Positions 43,275 through 52,534 of a DNA stretch of 64,000 nt are shown one piece after another (positions within the stretch are counted from its first letter, which is position 1; every line of letters begins with the position of its first letter). A program made the position numbers and the translations under genes. Under the pieces are notes generated by a model. The model ran no database searches and was not told where the DNA came from. It saw only the letters and a program-made list of their open reading frames with translations. Origin of the DNA: Saprospiraceae bacterium (GTDB lineage Bacteria > Bacteroidota > Bacteroidia > Chitinophagales > Saprospiraceae); NCBI GenBank assembly GCA_016715965.1, contig JADJXG010000001.1:1183501-1247500 (forward strand). The letters run 5' to 3'.

Positions 43275-43805
43275 TCAACTTGTAAATCTGGGATCGGCTT
43301 CCATCTTTGCTCCGCATTGGCTACAAGTTCTCATTTCTTCTGAATTGTAATATTCTTTAAATCTGGGCAGAAAATCCTTTTCAATATTGGTCAGAGGAAA
43401 ATAACTTTCATGAAGTTTGTGGTTGCAGTTTTCACAAAACCAAAGCAATCCGTCCTTCTCACCTGCTTTTCGCTTGCATTCGATCACAAGACCAATGGTG
43501 CCGGCAGGTCTCATGGGTGAATGTGGGGTATTGGCCGGCAGCAAAAACAACTCGCCTTGACGAATTGGAATATCCACCGGTTGACCCTCTTCCTGAATTC
43601 TCAGATTCATATCACCCTCAATTTGAAAATACCACTCTTCTGTCTCATTGTAGTGGTAATCCTTGCGGGCATTGGGACCTGCCACAATCATAACGATGTA
43701 ATCATCTGATTCTTCATACAGATTGCGGTTACCTACCGGAGGCTTGAGCTCAGCGCGGTGTTGCTCAATCCATTGATAGAGGTTAAAAGGTCTGCGGATA
43801 GCCAT
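43275..43805 (-). CDS. 3-hydroxyanthranilate 3,4-dioxygenase
   Basis: The protein has 176 residues. A cupin core binds catalytic iron through His, Glu and His in HYNETEEWYFQIEG and TPHSPMRP. A C-terminal rubredoxin-like site CENC...CSQC marks the bacterial two-domain form. It opens the ring of 3-hydroxyanthranilate in the kynurenine pathway of tryptophan breakdown or NAD synthesis. No other kynurenine gene lies in the window. It is paired with lpxH (7-bp gap). Confidence 0.93.
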   Translation of the reverse strand: MAIRRPFNLYQWIEQHRAELKPPVGNRNLYEESDDYIVMIVAGPNARKDYHYNETEEWYFQIEGDMNLRIQEEGQPVDIPIRQGELFLLPANTPHSPMRPAGTIGLVIECKRKAGEKDGLLWFCENCNHKLHESYFPLTNIEKDFLPRFKEYYNSEEMRTCSQCGAKMEADPRFTS

Positions 43806-43850
43806 TTTTGGTCATTTTATGGAAGATTGATTTTTCCGGGATAAAGATAG

Positions 43851-44381
43851 TTAATTTTGAATTTCCGTGGCCGGCTTGTATTTATTCAGACCTGCATAAT
43901 AGATCAAACCCCAGCCATCAGCGGCCTTGGAAAATCGACGGATCATGGTCAGGCCATATTTCAGCTCATGGATCCTTTCTTCGATCAATACATCGGCCAT
44001 CAGATCATATTCTGTTCTGTATTTATCCTTGTCCGGGAAAGCGATTTTTTGAAAACTCCACTGATCCGCTGACCAATAATAGGGTTCGTCACCAATAAAT
44101 TCGGGATCTGCCTGTTCGGGTAAACCCTGCAATGGAAAAGTGATTCTGGAAATTTGAAATAAACTGTCCTCATGAAATTTGAGATAAAATTCCTTAAAGT
44201 CATTTGGCAAATCTTCGAACAACAACATTCCATTGGTTTGTTGTGATTGCTGTGATTCCATGGAGCCTGACTTTCCTTCTGGACCCTTGCAAGAGAAAAC
44301 CAAAGGGAATAATAAAATAAAAATGTAGGCTTTAATCCAGATGCCTTGCGATAAGCCAAACAAAATCTTCGTGTATTTCAT
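43851..44381 (-). CDS. DUF4348-type lipoprotein
   Basis: The protein has 176 residues. The N-terminus is a lipoprotein signal (GIWIKAYIFILLFPLVFSC, Cys at about 31) after a longer than usual lead. The mature domain FYLKFHEDSLFQISRITFPL and ADGWGLIYYAGLNKY resembles DUF4348, found in Bacteroidota and of unknown role. The ATG at 44381 overlaps the end of the phosphopantetheinyl transferase gene by 50 bases. No later ATG would keep the signal, so either the overlap is real or a non-ATG start is used. Confidence 0.65.
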   Translation of the reverse strand: MKYTKILFGLSQGIWIKAYIFILLFPLVFSCKGPEGKSGSMESQQSQQTNGMLLFEDLPNDFKEFYLKFHEDSLFQISRITFPLQGLPEQADPEFIGDEPYYWSADQWSFQKIAFPDKDKYRTEYDLMADVLIEERIHELKYGLTMIRRFSKAADGWGLIYYAGLNKYKPATEIQN

Positions 44382-44979
44382 AATATAAATGATAATCTTT
44401 TCTCTGATTGGTCCAGCTAAGAGTAGCCGAGCCCGAGCCCTTCAAGCCAAATCCGTCTTTAAAATACAAACGAATTTGTTCTTTAAAATGTATATTCCTC
44501 TTACCGTGCGCCTTGTAGACTGCCTCCTTTGCACACCATGCCAAAGTGGCTTCTTCAATGGACAAGGTACCGGTTTGTTTGAAAAAGAGCTGATCCTCAG
44601 GATGCAAGAACTTGGGAAGGATGTGAAGCACTTTGGGTAAACAGACTTGCAGATCTATACCGACCTCCCGGATTGACTTCACATAAGAGCTATATCTACC
44701 AGAATGCGATATGGAAATTTTGTGAACACCATCTTTAAGCAGCAGTTTACCAAATTCATCCCTGATGATATGCTGAGGAGACAATTCAGGCTGATGTTTG
44801 TAAAGCAAGAATCTGGATGCAAGGTACTCAAGTCTTCTTTTTGATTGAAAATGCCGGATGGAATCCAATTCGGAGCTTGTCCATTCTACCTGATCCATAA
44901 AAAAAGACTCAGGCTCCTCAATGCGCCAAATTCTGACTTCTGTTTCATTGGAATCAATATGATGTAATATCTGAGGCAT
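44332..44979 (-). CDS. 4'-phosphopantetheinyl transferase superfamily protein
   Basis: The protein has 215 residues and is of the Sfp type. It shows EVGIDLQ (magnesium-binding Asp) and WCAKEAVYKAHGKR (the WxxKEAxxK signature). It activates acyl or peptidyl carrier proteins with the phosphopantetheine arm from CoA. No synthase gene is nearby, so the partner is unknown; in Bacteroidota such enzymes usually serve fatty acid synthesis or secondary metabolites. It overlaps the downstream lipoprotein gene. Confidence 0.87.
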   Translation of the reverse strand: MPQILHHIDSNETEVRIWRIEEPESFFMDQVEWTSSELDSIRHFQSKRRLEYLASRFLLYKHQPELSPQHIIRDEFGKLLLKDGVHKISISHSGRYSSYVKSIREVGIDLQVCLPKVLHILPKFLHPEDQLFFKQTGTLSIEEATLAWCAKEAVYKAHGKRNIHFKEQIRLYFKDGFGLKGSGSATLSWTNQRKDYHLYYEIHEDFVWLIARHLD

Positions 44980-45019
44980 AAGCTATCATTGCCAAAGCAA
45001 CTCCGCAAAGAAAGAAAAC

Positions 45020-45077
45020 TCAGGGAAAACCCTTAGAAATTAGATTGAGAATCTAAGGGTTTTCCCTGATTTTTTTA
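45020..45077 (+). terminator. Orphan rho-independent terminator
   Basis: The arms 45020-45036 and 45053-45069 pair perfectly over 17 bp around a 16-nt loop and are followed by a T-run on the plus strand. No plus-strand protein gene precedes it for 2.7 kb. On the minus strand the flank is also fairly T-rich, so bidirectional use is possible. Confidence 0.75.
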
Positions 45078-45435
45078 AATTTTAACGCTATTCTCTTGAA
45101 AAATTGCAGTAAATGATATTACATTTGTGGCATCGACGGACACCCGTTGAGATCAAGTTTCCAATCCCCTGACTTATTCCGGTTTCACTTGAATGAAATC
45201 GTTTTCTGGTTTTCTTTCAATATATAGTTTTTTGTTTTAGATTTTTCTGAAGCTCAGTTACCGTCCCAAAGGTAAGTCCATGCGCAGGTGAAATCAGAGG
45301 TGTAACACAAGATATACCCAAAGATACACTTGTCTATCATTTTTGATCGCCTGCTGCATGCTGAGCTCTAAGTAAAGGAATGATTTCAAATAATATGTCA
45401 TTACTTTCGAATTCCTCTAATGAGGTAAAAAATTT

Positions 45436-45499
45436 AGTAGCGAAAGCCCTCCCTCTAAAAAATCGGGTACTCTCCCATATAGACTGAGGGGGGCTTTTT
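45436..45499 (+). repeat. 64-nt terminator-like repeat element, copy 1
   Basis: Shares AGTAGCGAAAG, the CCTCCCTC arm, AAAAAATC and the GAGGGGGGCTTTTT arm with copy 2 at 46726. The C-rich and G-rich arms pair with one bulge and end in T5, giving a terminator form. Confidence 0.75.
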
Positions 45500-46725
45500 A
45501 AAAATAAACCAATTTTGGATTTTATGATTCAAAAATTGGGATCAGCAGGGCAATAAACGCGGCAAAAGGAAGATGAAGGAATGAATTGTCGTTTTCTTTT
45601 GCCAAATTTATTGGAACAAATTGGCTCATTCCATCATACGTGTGCATTTACTCTGGTACTTTATAATGCATTCCTCTTGGACATACCCATTGGATTGTGA
45701 CTCCCAATGGAATTAACAATGTACTTCCTGCGCTCATTGTTATAGGAAAAGCTTTGTTCTTTTTGCCTTTACAAGCCCACATGTCTCCAAAATGCTCCCC
45801 TCAGTTTTTGTTATCTGTGAAAACTCTCAATGGTACACAACCTTTTATCACCACATTGAAATACCACAAGAGGGTCATTTGGCAGGAAATTTTTGACCTC
45901 ACAGAGAAACAATCAAATTTTGAAGGCCATTCAATGACGTAGAGTAAATCAACATTCCAAGCTCATTTCGATCCATCCAATGTTTCGGTGGTGCTTATCT
46001 CAAACTTAATAAGAATGTCTAACCCTTGGTTCCCGCTTTGATTTTGGGTCAGACAATCGTATTCATAATTTTAATAATTTCATCATAACAGTTAAAACAC
46101 ATTGATAAAATAGTTTTAATTTTTTTTTTCAACCCATTGAAATTGGCATGATTTTAGAAATTAAAATGTTCTTTTTTCCTTCCAATTTTGAGTTTAAAAA
46201 AACCCAATTTAGACCATTTTTGGTGGCATATAACAAAAGTTATATGGCTATTTACTATGGTCTGTTCTCCAAATCATTTATTTGCATAAACCCAATACAG
46301 AAGGGTATTTAAACGTTTACAAATTTTTTAAAAAGCAGGGTTTGCATTGCATATTTTGATAAATTGAACTGAATTAAGTCTTACATCAAAAATAAACTTG
46401 CACAAGTAATTTTTGCGTCCCTATATTTGTGATACGATAGTAAAAATAGAAGTGCTAATGAGCTTGCAATCGTTGGCCAGGAGAAAAGAATGGATTTGAA
46501 TTGTATCAAGAATTCAAATGTAAAAAATTCCAATCTTGGTTTCCGAAATTTACAATCTGGTGATTGCCATTGGCCTCTTGATTTGAATAAATGAACCGAA
46601 GAATGATAACGATTATTTCTCAAATCAATTTGTGAAATAAAGCTACATGTATTAAGCAAATTTGCTTGACCGTGTGATTTAAATTATATAGTCCGGAATC
46701 TTTATTTCTGCGGACTTAAAGTTGA

Positions 46726-46789
46726 AGTAGCGAAAGTCCTCCCTCAAAAAATCAGGTTAGTCCCTGTTCTGATTGAGGGGGGCTTTTTT
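46726..46789 (+). repeat. 64-nt terminator-like repeat element, copy 2
   Basis: Same length and outer arms as copy 1, with a different loop that forms an inner stem ATCAG/CTGAT. It ends in T6, 49 bases before the DUF3667 ATG, so it could attenuate that gene or end an upstream RNA. Confidence 0.75.
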
Positions 46790-46838
46790 GTTTAATTCAG
46801 ATGTTTAAATAGCTTTGTCCCGCAAACAGACGCTCGCA

Positions 46839-47786
46839 ATGGCAAAAAGGAGAATCAAATCCATGAAATGTATGAACTGCGGCCGGTCCTTTTTGGCGCA
46901 GGACAACTACTGTCCTGAATGTGGTCAGGAAAATCACACACCCAATCAGCCCATCCGACATTTGTTTTTGGAATTTTTAGAATCCTTCTTGCATTTTGAT
47001 ACCAAGCTCTTCACCAGCCTTCGATACCTGTTCTTCAGACCCGGCAAAATGAGTCTGGAGTTTCTCAGAAACCAAAGAGCGAGGTTTGTGCCTCCAATGA
47101 GATTGTATATTTTTATTAGTGTTATTTTCTTCATCCTCATCAGCAATCTTACCGACCGAGGTAACCAGGTAAATTTTAAGTATTCAAATGGTATCAGTGG
47201 GCAGGGAGAACCTGATACCTTACAATTTTTTGATTTCAAATATGTATGGAATCCGGACAGTAGCACGATGCTCAATAAAAATTTATTGAATTCCAATACC
47301 ATCGATTCACTTCTTTTGGCTCAGGATTTAGAACTGAGTTTTTACAACCGGACGGTATTAAAAACTTATATAAAATTCTTCACCGGAAATTTTTCAAAGA
47401 ATGCTTTGTTCGAAAAATTTATAAAGATTATTTCGGTTCTGATGTTTGTCCTGATGCCTGTATTTGCTTTGTTGATGTACCTGGTCCACATCAGATCAAA
47501 AAGAAACTACTATGAATTCCTGATTTTCTCAATACATAATCATACTGCTTTGTTCAGCCTGCTGTTGATCTTTATGATGATTGACAGTTGGGTATATAGT
47601 AGTTATTGGATCTTCCTCCTTTTTATGGTCTGGCTGGTCTTTTATTTTATAAGTTCTCAAAAAACCTGCTTTGGTCAATCCACCCTAAAGACAATTTTCA
47701 AAACCTGCCTGGTTGGATTTTCATACCTGATCATATTGTTTTTCTTTTTGATCATCTCGGTCATCGCGGGATTTATTATGGTCTAG
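46839..47786 (+). CDS. DUF3667 membrane protein with zinc ribbon
   Basis: The protein has 315 residues from ATG 46839 (an upstream TTG at 46815 is less likely). It begins with a zinc ribbon (CMNCGRSF...YCPECGQE, residues 12-32), continues with HLFLEFLESFLHFDTKLFTSLRYLFFRPG, the DUF3667 signature, and has four to five membrane helices. The family is common in Bacteroidota and has no established function. It converges on rsgA; a heptamer repeat lies between them. Confidence 0.88.
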   Translation: MAKRRIKSMKCMNCGRSFLAQDNYCPECGQENHTPNQPIRHLFLEFLESFLHFDTKLFTSLRYLFFRPGKMSLEFLRNQRARFVPPMRLYIFISVIFFILISNLTDRGNQVNFKYSNGISGQGEPDTLQFFDFKYVWNPDSSTMLNKNLLNSNTIDSLLLAQDLELSFYNRTVLKTYIKFFTGNFSKNALFEKFIKIISVLMFVLMPVFALLMYLVHIRSKRNYYEFLIFSIHNHTALFSLLLIFMMIDSWVYSSYWIFLLFMVWLVFYFISSQKTCFGQSTLKTIFKTCLVGFSYLIILFFFLIISVIAGFIMV

Positions 47787-47835
47787 CTGGTAGAGTTAAA
47801 TTCTGAGCTTTCATTCTTCAGAATTGACTACTGAC

Positions 47836-47891
47836 TATTTAATATTTACCATTTAATATTTACTATTTAACCTTTACTATTTAACCTTCCC
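47836..47891. repeat. Heptamer tandem array next to the rsgA stop codon
   Basis: Eight in-phase heptamers: TATTTAA, TATTTAC, CATTTAA, TATTTAC, TATTTAA, CCTTTAC, TATTTAA and a degenerate CCTTCCC. The array ends exactly where the rsgA stop codon begins (47892). A second, longer heptamer array abuts uvrB at 55287-55510. Confidence 0.8.
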
Positions 47892-48842
47892 CTAGTATTT
47901 CTTCTTCCGTTCCCAATAATTTTGACCCTCCAATTCTTCACAGATCGACAAATAGCTTTGATAGCGAAGGGCAGAAATTTCATTGTTTTCAATGGCCTCC
48001 TTTACGGCACAACCGGGTTCGTTCCGATGGGTGCATAAATTTCCAAATCTGCACCGGTCCGAAAATTGAAAAAACTCCTTAAAGTTGTGTGCCACATCCA
48101 TCACCTCCATGTTGTTGAATCCAAGGGTCTTAATGCCTGGTGTGTCAATGACAAAAGTATTTTCACTGATTTCGAACATCTCAGCAAAGGTGGTCGTGTG
48201 GGTTCCTTTTCCGGTATAATTGCTCAATGCAGAAGTTTTCAGATCCATCTCCGGATCGAGGGCGTTGAGTAAACTGCTTTTACCCGCACCGGATTGACCG
48301 GCAATCAGGCAGGTTTTATTTCTGATCAATTCCTTTAGTTGATCAATGTTGCTGTGATGGATGGTCGAAACCGGCAAGACAGAATATCCTATGCGCTGAT
48401 ACATCCATTCGACTGCTCTAAAAGTCTCCCAATCCTCTGCATCCCAAAGGTCTGATTTGTTGAACAATATCAAAACCGGGATATCGCGGGGTTCGGTGGT
48501 TAATAAAAACCGATCGATAAAACCCAGTTTTAAATCAGGTTCTTTAATGGTGGAAACAACGATGGCAAGATCAACATTGGCAGCAATGAGGTGAATCTGG
48601 TGTTTTTTGCGCGGACTCTGGCGTGCAATAAAATTTTTTCTGGGCAGAATGGACTGAATAATTCCCTGCTCGTCTCCCTCTTCCGACAGATTGACAAAAT
48701 CACCAACGGCCACAGGATTCGTAAGTTCTTTTTCCAACAACTTCATTTTTCCTGCAATTCTGCATTTAAGGGTTTGCTTTGTCTCAGGAAGATACACTTC
48801 GTACCAACTTCCGGTGGACCTCTTGACCAGACCTTTTTTCAT
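47892..48842 (-). CDS. rsgA: Ribosome small subunit-dependent GTPase A
   Basis: The protein has 316 residues. An OB-fold (about 1-70) is followed by a circularly permuted GTPase domain with G4 NKSD, then G1 GQSGAGKSS and G3 DTPGIKTLG in permuted order, and a C-terminal zinc finger (CRFGNLCTHRNEPGC). It helps the 30S subunit mature and releases on GTP hydrolysis. Its ATG overlaps the GGGP-synthase stop by four bases (ATGA), so it is translated from the same transcript. Confidence 0.95.
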   Translation of the reverse strand: MKKGLVKRSTGSWYEVYLPETKQTLKCRIAGKMKLLEKELTNPVAVGDFVNLSEEGDEQGIIQSILPRKNFIARQSPRKKHQIHLIAANVDLAIVVSTIKEPDLKLGFIDRFLLTTEPRDIPVLILFNKSDLWDAEDWETFRAVEWMYQRIGYSVLPVSTIHHSNIDQLKELIRNKTCLIAGQSGAGKSSLLNALDPEMDLKTSALSNYTGKGTHTTTFAEMFEISENTFVIDTPGIKTLGFNNMEVMDVAHNFKEFFQFSDRCRFGNLCTHRNEPGCAVKEAIENNEISALRYQSYLSICEELEGQNYWERKKKY

Positions 48843-49606
48843 GAATCGATATGAATTTGATGGGCATCATCTCTTGCCTGAATGAGTTCTGTTACGAGTT
48901 GAGGATTTTGTTCCAGTGCATTCCCAACAACGATCAGATCTACCCCATTTTTATAAAGGTCAAAACACGCCTTGCCATTTTTGATTCCACCGCCCGTGAT
49001 CAAAGGAATTTGAATACTTTGTGATACACAAGAAACCATCTCATTGCTGATTGGAGTGCTTGCTCCACTGCCAGCTTCCAGATAAATTAACTTAAAACCC
49101 AATTGCTCCGCTGCAATGGCCGTAGCCAGGGCGAGTGGGAAACGATCTGCCGGAATAGGAATGGTCTGGGTGATATATGCAGTGCTGGACACCTGACCCC
49201 CATCAATCAAAATATAAGCCGTTGGGATGATTTCCAATCCGGAGTTTCTCAAGGTCATTGAAGCTTCCACCTGTTTGCCAATCAAATATTCGGGATTTCT
49301 GCCAGATACCAGGGATAAAAGCAATATGGCGTCTGCGCTGTTGTGAATTTGCATTCCATTTCCCGGAAAAATGACAACCGGAATGTTTGTCTGAATTTTA
49401 ATCTTGCGAATCAGTTCCGGCATCGCATCATCTAAAATCAAGCTGCCGCCAATAAAGAAAAAATCTACTTTGCTTTGAATGGACTTTCTTAAAATTAAAT
49501 CAAAATCAACAGACTTAATATGATCCGGATCCAACAATACGGCCAGGCTCTTCCTTCCCTTTTGTTTCTGAAGTAGAATTTGCTTGTATAAATGGTCCTT
49601 ATTCAT
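48839..49606 (-). CDS. Geranylgeranylglyceryl/heptaprenylglyceryl phosphate synthase family protein
   Basis: The protein has 255 residues from ATG 49606; a TTG at 49621 lies inside the -7 box and is rejected. It is a PcrB-like TIM barrel with LLDPDH near the N-terminus, YLEAGSGAS and TGGGIKNG for phosphate binding. It joins a polyprenyl chain to glycerol-1-phosphate, giving an archaeal-type ether lipid precursor. Bacteroidota carry a distinct group of these enzymes. The chain length used cannot be told. The downstream gene rsgA is coupled. Confidence 0.88.
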   Translation of the reverse strand: MNKDHLYKQILLQKQKGRKSLAVLLDPDHIKSVDFDLILRKSIQSKVDFFFIGGSLILDDAMPELIRKIKIQTNIPVVIFPGNGMQIHNSADAILLLSLVSGRNPEYLIGKQVEASMTLRNSGLEIIPTAYILIDGGQVSSTAYITQTIPIPADRFPLALATAIAAEQLGFKLIYLEAGSGASTPISNEMVSCVSQSIQIPLITGGGIKNGKACFDLYKNGVDLIVVGNALEQNPQLVTELIQARDDAHQIHIDS

Positions 49607-49618
49607 TCGATTCACACA

Positions 49619-49626
49619 CAAAGTTA
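49619..49626 (-). promoter_or_regulatory. Promoter -7 element for the GGGPS-rsgA operon
   Basis: On the minus strand TAACTTTG matches TAnnTTTG and lies 12 bases before the ATG at 49606. Confidence 0.5.
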
Positions 49627-49811
49627 ATTCTTAATTGGCCATTCGCGATATACACATCAAGGATGAGTCTATTGATTGAGATCCATAGGATAAAACGGCT
49701 GCACCATCCGGGTTATCCTTTGTAGTTGTGGTCGACAAAAGTAGTCTGTAAATCATATTATCCATTGAGCTGGTAGTTTTGATTGCTTAGTATTGATATA
49801 AACCGGCCTAT

Positions 49812-50435
49812 CTAATTTTCATTCAACAAAACCCTGATTGTACTGTCTATCCGGTTAAACTGACGGATGCATTCACTGTGTCCTTCCACAAAATCCTTGT
49901 GGTATTCTCCTCCCTCATGAATGTAGCGGATGACTCCCTTTTTATCCAACAAAAAACTGACAGATGTAAAGTCTTTTGGGCCATCTTCCAGCCAGTACCT
50001 GTTTAGATTTTTCCATTGAGCATCTTCTGCGATTGGAAAAGTAAAATTCTTATCTTTGATATATTCATATACTTCATTTTCTTCCAACTTGCGGGGAGCG
50101 GGTTTCGGATGGTAAATGCCTAAAACGACCAGTCCTGAATCTGACAATGTTTGATGCCATTCGTTGAGCGCATCCGCAGAAGCAATACAAAATATGCATT
50201 CGTCTGTCCACCAGCGGATCAGTACTACTTTGGATTGTAATGACCGAAGAGAAGGTATTTCTTTGTTCCACCAGCGCATGCTTACCAATTCGGGTGCTGG
50301 TTTACCCAGTTGTGCTCCTTTCGGGATGCAACCAATCAACATAAACATACAAAGTATCTGCATAAAGATTTGAATTGCAGATACGCTTCCCAAAAAAAAT
50401 CGGGACCTTGGTGGAGGAATTAATTCCTCATCCAT
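49812..50435 (-). CDS. TlpA-like thioredoxin-fold lipoprotein
   Basis: The protein has 207 residues. A lipobox LIGC (33-36) follows a hydrophobic stretch, so it is a lipoprotein, and the thioredoxin-type active site is Cys80-Ile-Phe-Cys83 in WWTDECIFC. The rest matches the AhpC/TlpA domain (VVLGIYHPKP, FLLDKKGVIRYIHEGG). It may reduce or exchange disulfides in the envelope. It starts 16 bases inside the end of cysS, so it is translated from that transcript. Confidence 0.83.
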   Translation of the reverse strand: MDEELIPPPRSRFFLGSVSAIQIFMQILCMFMLIGCIPKGAQLGKPAPELVSMRWWNKEIPSLRSLQSKVVLIRWWTDECIFCIASADALNEWHQTLSDSGLVVLGIYHPKPAPRKLEENEVYEYIKDKNFTFPIAEDAQWKNLNRYWLEDGPKDFTSVSFLLDKKGVIRYIHEGGEYHKDFVEGHSECIRQFNRIDSTIRVLLNEN

Positions 50436-51904
50436 TCGGTGCCATCCTTGCCATCTTTGAGCAGAATGCCCAATGCAGAAAGTGAGTCTCTGATTTTATC
50501 CGAAGCCGCCCAGTTTTTCTGGTCGCGGAGGTCTTTCCGCAGATCGATGATCAGGTTCATCAGACCTCCCACCGTTTTAGCATCAGATGCTTCCTGCTCA
50601 TTCTTAAGAGCGATGACCTGATACACAAAATCCTGCACAAATGCGCACATCTTTGTCCAGCATGAAGCACCTATTTCAGAAGGGTTGAGATGTCCATCTT
50701 TGATAGAATTGATGAGACCAGTCAATTCAAAAATACCGGACAGGGCATTTGGCACATTAAAGTCATCGTCCATGTTGGCCAAAACACCATCCATCATTTT
50801 TTCTATATCGATATCTTTATTCCCTTGGTCCGGCAAGTCTGGTTGAAATTCAGCCGCGATGCGCAAGGATTCCATTAGTCTTTTATAACCTTTTTCAGCT
50901 GCTTGCAAAGCTTCATCCGTGATGTCCAATGGGCTCCTGTAATGTGCCTGCATCATAAAAAATTTAACCACCATCGGGCTGTAAGCCTTGCTGATGTGCT
51001 GACTTTCTCCGGTGAATAATTCCGTTGGAGAAATGGTGTTTCCATCGGACTTGGACATTTTCTTGCCGTTGAGCAGGAGCATATTGGTATGCAACCAATA
51101 CCTGGAAGGAGCATGTCCGCAGGAACCCATATTTTGAGCGATTTCATTTTCGTGGTGTGGAAATTTGAGGTCGTTACCGCCTCCGTGAATGTCAAAGTGC
51201 TCGCCAAGGTATTTGGTGCTCATTGCGCTGCACTCCAGATGCCAGCCCGGAAAACCAATGGACCAGGGTGATTCCCATCGCATGATGTGCTCTTCTGTGG
51301 CTTTAATCCAGAGTGCAAAGTCTGAAGGGTGGTTTTTTTCATCCTGATTCTTCAGGTTGTCCCGAGACTCCACGATCAACTCTTCTATGACGCGTCCGCT
51401 TAATTTACCGTAAGGATGGCCATCTTTCACAAACTGAGGGGTATCAAAATAGACAGATCCATTTTTTACATAAGCATATCCACGGTCCAGAATATCCTGC
51501 ACCATTTTGATTTGCTCAATGATATGACCGGTAGCCCTTGGCTCAATACTGGGTGACAGGGTATTAAAGATCTGCATCATTTCATGAAAGCCATTCGTGT
51601 ACTTTTGCGCCACTTCCATTGGCTCTAATTGTTCTAAACGGGCCCCTTTGGCCATTCTATCCTCCCCATCGTCCAGCAGATGCCCCACATCCGTGATATT
51701 CCTAACATAGCGAACTTTGTATCCGGCTTTCATCAGATAGCGATAGATGATATCGAAAGAAACAAAGGTTCTGCAATTGCCCAGGTGGACGTCGTTGTAA
51801 ACCGTTGGGCCGCAGACATACATTCCGATTCTGCCTTCCACAATAGGGGTGAAATCCTCCTTCTCACGGGTGAAACTATTGTAAATGCTTAATTTTCTTG
51901 TCAT
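50420..51904 (-). CDS. cysS: Cysteinyl-tRNA synthetase
   Basis: The protein has 494 residues and is a class Ia synthetase. The HIGH-type motif DVHLGNCR (about 38-45) follows the zinc-binding [11 protein letters not shown]. The central [15 protein letters not shown] and the KKMSKSDGN motif are present, with an anticodon-binding helical end ([13 protein letters not shown]). It charges tRNA-Cys in the cytosol. A promoter -7 box lies four bases before the start. The downstream TlpA-like gene overlaps its end. Confidence 0.96.
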   Translation of the reverse strand: MTRKLSIYNSFTREKEDFTPIVEGRIGMYVCGPTVYNDVHLGNCRTFVSFDIIYRYLMKAGYKVRYVRNITDVGHLLDDGEDRMAKGARLEQLEPMEVAQKYTNGFHEMMQIFNTLSPSIEPRATGHIIEQIKMVQDILDRGYAYVKNGSVYFDTPQFVKDGHPYGKLSGRVIEELIVESRDNLKNQDEKNHPSDFALWIKATEEHIMRWESPWSIGFPGWHLECSAMSTKYLGEHFDIHGGGNDLKFPHHENEIAQNMGSCGHAPSRYWLHTNMLLLNGKKMSKSDGNTISPTELFTGESQHISKAYSPMVVKFFMMQAHYRSPLDITDEALQAAEKGYKRLMESLRIAAEFQPDLPDQGNKDIDIEKMMDGVLANMDDDFNVPNALSGIFELTGLINSIKDGHLNPSEIGASCWTKMCAFVQDFVYQVIALKNEQEASDAKTVGGLMNLIIDLRKDLRDQKNWAASDKIRDSLSALGILLKDGKDGTEWMRN

Positions 51905-51908
51905 TGTG

Positions 51909-51916
51909 CAAAGGTA
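51909..51916 (-). promoter_or_regulatory. Promoter -7 element immediately before cysS
   Basis: On the minus strand TACCTTTG matches TAnnTTTG. Four bases (CACA) separate it from the ATG at 51904, so the cysS mRNA may be leaderless. Confidence 0.5.
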
Positions 51917-52449
51917 ATGCAGCTTCGATGTCCCACCAAACGTTCAAAACTTATTAACAGGGCCGGGAAGAGAATCCGTTGACAAGATTAAATGGGCCTG
52001 CGACATTTCCAAAATCATACCAATTTTCAGTTTTGGTATAGTTTTTGTTCAATAAAAACTGATTTTGAATGAAAAATAACTGAAGAAGCCATTGAATGAA
52101 TGGAACCTTGTGATTTGATCCGGATTATACAATAGACCCTTCAAAGATCTATTTACCAATTTCCAAGGAATACATTCAGGATACGATTCTTCAAGCAATT
52201 ATTCAAATTGCGTGCCAATCCGAAGTTTACCGAACTACTGTAAGTAAAATTCGCAATCACGCAGCTTGTTTTTGGAATGAATCCTGATACGGATATTAAG
52301 AATGAATGAATGGATGAAACCAGTTAAAAGGCGCTCATTTTCGGATGGCGCCTTTTACTATTTTAAAAAATGAGGTCTTTCGATGCCAATATTACTGGAC
52401 AGCCTTGCCAACGCCCAGATTTATAGAGTGATAAAATTGTAGTAGGAAG
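51917..52449. other. Intergenic stretch before tRNA-Leu, with one hairpin
   Basis: About 530 bases without a recognisable gene. A hairpin of AAAAGGCGC (52326-52334) and GCGCCTTTT (52348-52356) with a 13-nt loop lies about 95 bases past the 3' end of tRNA-Leu and may end its transcript. A 57-codon open frame near 52120-52290 has no start codon and is not supported. Confidence 0.5.
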
Positions 52450-52534
52450 TACCGAAAGTGGGACTCGAACCCACACGACTTTAAAGGTCACTGGATTTTG
52501 AGTCCAGCGCGTCTACCAGTTCCGCCATTTCGGT
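52450..52534 (-). tRNA. tRNA-Leu (anticodon CAA)
   Basis: An 85-nt type II tRNA on the minus strand. The acceptor arms ACCGAAA and TTTCGGT pair and the discriminator is A. The anticodon loop CTCAAAA between CTGGA and TCCAG carries CAA, reading UUG codons. The T-arm has GGTTCGAGTCCC, and the variable arm is long (GACCTTTAAAGTC), as expected for leucine. CCA is not encoded. Confidence 0.95.

Larger units (their letters stand above)
44980..46838. other. 1.86-kb stretch with no convincing protein gene, three terminator-like hairpins
   Basis: The longest frames here (45697-45942 plus, 46381-46659 minus) look non-coding in composition and have no partners or signals. The stretch holds a 17-bp stem terminator (45020-45077) and two copies of a 64-nt hairpin element (45436-45499, 46726-46789), all with a T-tract on the plus strand, and a small hairpin AGTCCG/CGGACT (46690-46716). 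Three plus-strand terminators without protein genes suggest one or more non-coding RNAs. Confidence 0.6.

Noticed and set aside
45697..45942. 81-codon plus-strand frame in the gene-free stretch
   Set aside because: No signal peptide, no recognisable motif, no neighbour and a composition close to random AT-rich sequence.
46381..46659. 92-codon minus-strand frame
   Set aside because: Residue pattern is not protein-like and no promoter or partner gene is evident.
47836..47891. CRISPR array
   Set aside because: Units are seven bases with no spacers; no cas gene is in the window. The same applies to 55287-55510.
52116..52290. 57-codon plus-strand frame reading FDPDYTIDPSKIYLPISKEY and on
   Set aside because: It has no start codon after its upstream stop, and a competing frame of similar quality covers the same bases. 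Probably chance.
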